Shown piece by piece: positions 4,442 to 5,178 of a DNA stretch of 5,178 nt. Origin of the DNA: Paracoccaceae bacterium (GTDB lineage: Bacteria > Pseudomonadota > Alphaproteobacteria > Rhodobacterales > Rhodobacteraceae); assembly GCA_007129775.1 (NCBI GenBank), contig SKUV01000243.1, forward strand, positions 1-5,178, read 5' to 3'. A model generated the notes under the pieces. It was not told the DNA's origin. It ran no database searches and saw only the letters and a program-made list of their open reading frames with translations. The translations under genes and the position numbers were made by a program. Each line of letters starts with the position of its first letter. Within the stretch, counting starts at the first letter, position 1.

Positions 4442-5178
4442 ATGCGCGACAGGCAGGAAGGCAAGGAGCGGGCCGGCGCGGTAAACGCGCCGCAGTGCCT
4501 GCTTGCGACGGCCGAACGGATGGCCGACGCCGCGCGCGCGGCGATCCTGCCGTGGTTCCGTCGCCCCGGTCTGGAAAGCGAGAACAAGGCCGGCGCCGGT
4601 GGTGGCGCCGGTGGTGGCGCCGGTGGTTTCGACCCGGTCACCCGCGCCGACCGCGCCGCCGAGGAGGCGATGCGCGCGGTGCTTGCCGCCGAACGGCCCG
4701 AAGATGCGATACTGGGCGAGGAGATGGGCGCGCAGCCCGGTCGCAGTGGTCTGACATGGGTGCTCGACCCGATCGACGGCACCCGCGCCTTTCTGGCCGG
4801 TGCGCCCACATGGGGCGTGCTGATCGCGCTTTCGGATGATCGCGGGCCGCGGCTCGGGCTGATCGACCAGCCTCATATCGGCGAGCGATTCATCGGCCTG
4901 TGCGACAGCTCCGGCGCCGGCGCGCGGGCCTGGGTGGACGGGCCAAGGGGGCGGGCGGGGTTGGCCACGCGGACGGCGCGGCCGCTGGACCGGGCGATCC
5001 TGCTCACCACCTTTCCCGAGGTGGGCAGCGCAGAGGAAGCGGCGGCGTTTCACGCGCTTGCCGGGCAGGTGCAACTGGTGCGCTACGGGCTCGATTGCTA
5101 CGCTTATGCGATGCTGGCGGCGGGGCAGATCGATCTGGTGGTGGAGGCGGGGTTGCAGCCCCATGACATACAGGCGCC
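4442..5178 (+). CDS. hisN: Histidinol-phosphatase (HisN type), inositol monophosphatase superfamily, partial
   Basis: The open frame runs off the right edge after 245 codons with no stop. Members of this family are Mg-dependent phosphatases; the HisN branch removes phosphate from L-histidinol phosphate, the penultimate stage of histidine synthesis. The sequence shows FDPVTRADRAAE (63-74), the metal-binding glutamates in ILGEEMG (90-96), and the signature DPIDGTRAF (109-117), in which the aspartates and the threonine backbone hold the metals. It also shows APTWGVLIAL (121-130) and, at the cut end, VVEAGLQPHDIQA (233-245), the start of the second signature with its metal-binding D242. A (GAGG)3 insert at 51-62 precedes FDPVT and is unusual. 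The start is uncertain: ATG 4442 has only GAGG directly abutting it, ATG 4409 overlaps the predicted -10 box, and ATG 4520 falls inside the first conserved helix. A related inositol- or 3'-nucleotide (CysQ-like) phosphatase is less likely given the GLQPHDIQA end. Confidence 0.88.
   Translation, partial: MRDRQEGKERAGAVNAPQCLLATAERMADAARAAILPWFRRPGLESENKAGAGGGAGGGAGGFDPVTRADRAAEEAMRAVLAAERPEDAILGEEMGAQPGRSGLTWVLDPIDGTRAFLAGAPTWGVLIALSDDRGPRLGLIDQPHIGERFIGLCDSSGAGARAWVDGPRGRAGLATRTARPLDRAILLTTFPEVGSAEEAAAFHALAGQVQLVRYGLDCYAYAMLAAGQIDLVVEAGLQPHDIQA
4592..4627 (+). repeat. Perfect 12-bp triplication coding (GAGG)3 inside hisN
   Basis: Three identical copies of GGCGCCGGTGGT lie at 4592-4603, 4604-4615 and 4616-4627. 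They are in frame with the phosphatase and encode Gly-Ala-Gly-Gly three times (residues 51-62). No base differs between copies, including third codon positions, which suggests recent expansion by slippage. The 12-bp unit preserves the reading frame whatever the copy number. Confidence 0.95.

Noticed and set aside
3749..5164. Minus-strand open frame of 471 codons across the XRE and hisN genes
   Set aside because: It spans two well-supported plus-strand genes and their gap, and its composition is that of an antisense shadow.

Overview
The window is very GC-rich chromosomal DNA with short intergenic gaps. Gene content and protein style (HisN-type phosphatase, Zn-independent quinone oxidoreductase, an XRE regulator beginning MKHPVDTHVG) suggest an alphaproteobacterium, most likely Rhodobacterales (Rhodobacter/Rhodovulum/Roseobacter type). 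That assignment is inference from sequence style, not from a search.

Layout, left to right. Positions 1-96 hold a tandem array of a 27-bp unit, cut by the left edge. A 12-TM major facilitator transporter follows (180-1367, +), then aspartate-semialdehyde dehydrogenase (asd, 1482-2504, +). A 124-bp gap with a 21-bp tandem duplication separates asd from a convergent NADPH:quinone oxidoreductase-like gene (2629-3612, -). A 382-bp divergent intergenic region (3613-3994) carries a TGCA-rich dyad over a likely sigma-70 promoter for the oxidoreductase, a hairpin-rich stretch, and an exact sigma-54 -24/-12 promoter match. The sigma-54 match faces a small XRE-family DNA-binding protein (3995-4354, +). 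Last is an inositol-monophosphatase-superfamily gene of histidinol-phosphatase (HisN) type (about 4442 to beyond the right edge, +), with its own sigma-70-like promoter.

Two genes are amino-acid biosynthesis enzymes: asd for the aspartate family (Lys/Thr/Met) and hisN for histidine. The regulator beside hisN appears to be under sigma-54 control, which often signals nitrogen or motility inputs. A link between them is only a hypothesis. Nothing here looks like a defence system, phage or transposon. The most noteworthy signals are the sigma-54 promoter, a (GAGG)3 insertion in the predicted active-site mobile loop of HisN encoded by a perfect 12-bp triplication, the 27-bp repeat array, and the dyad over the oxidoreductase promoter.
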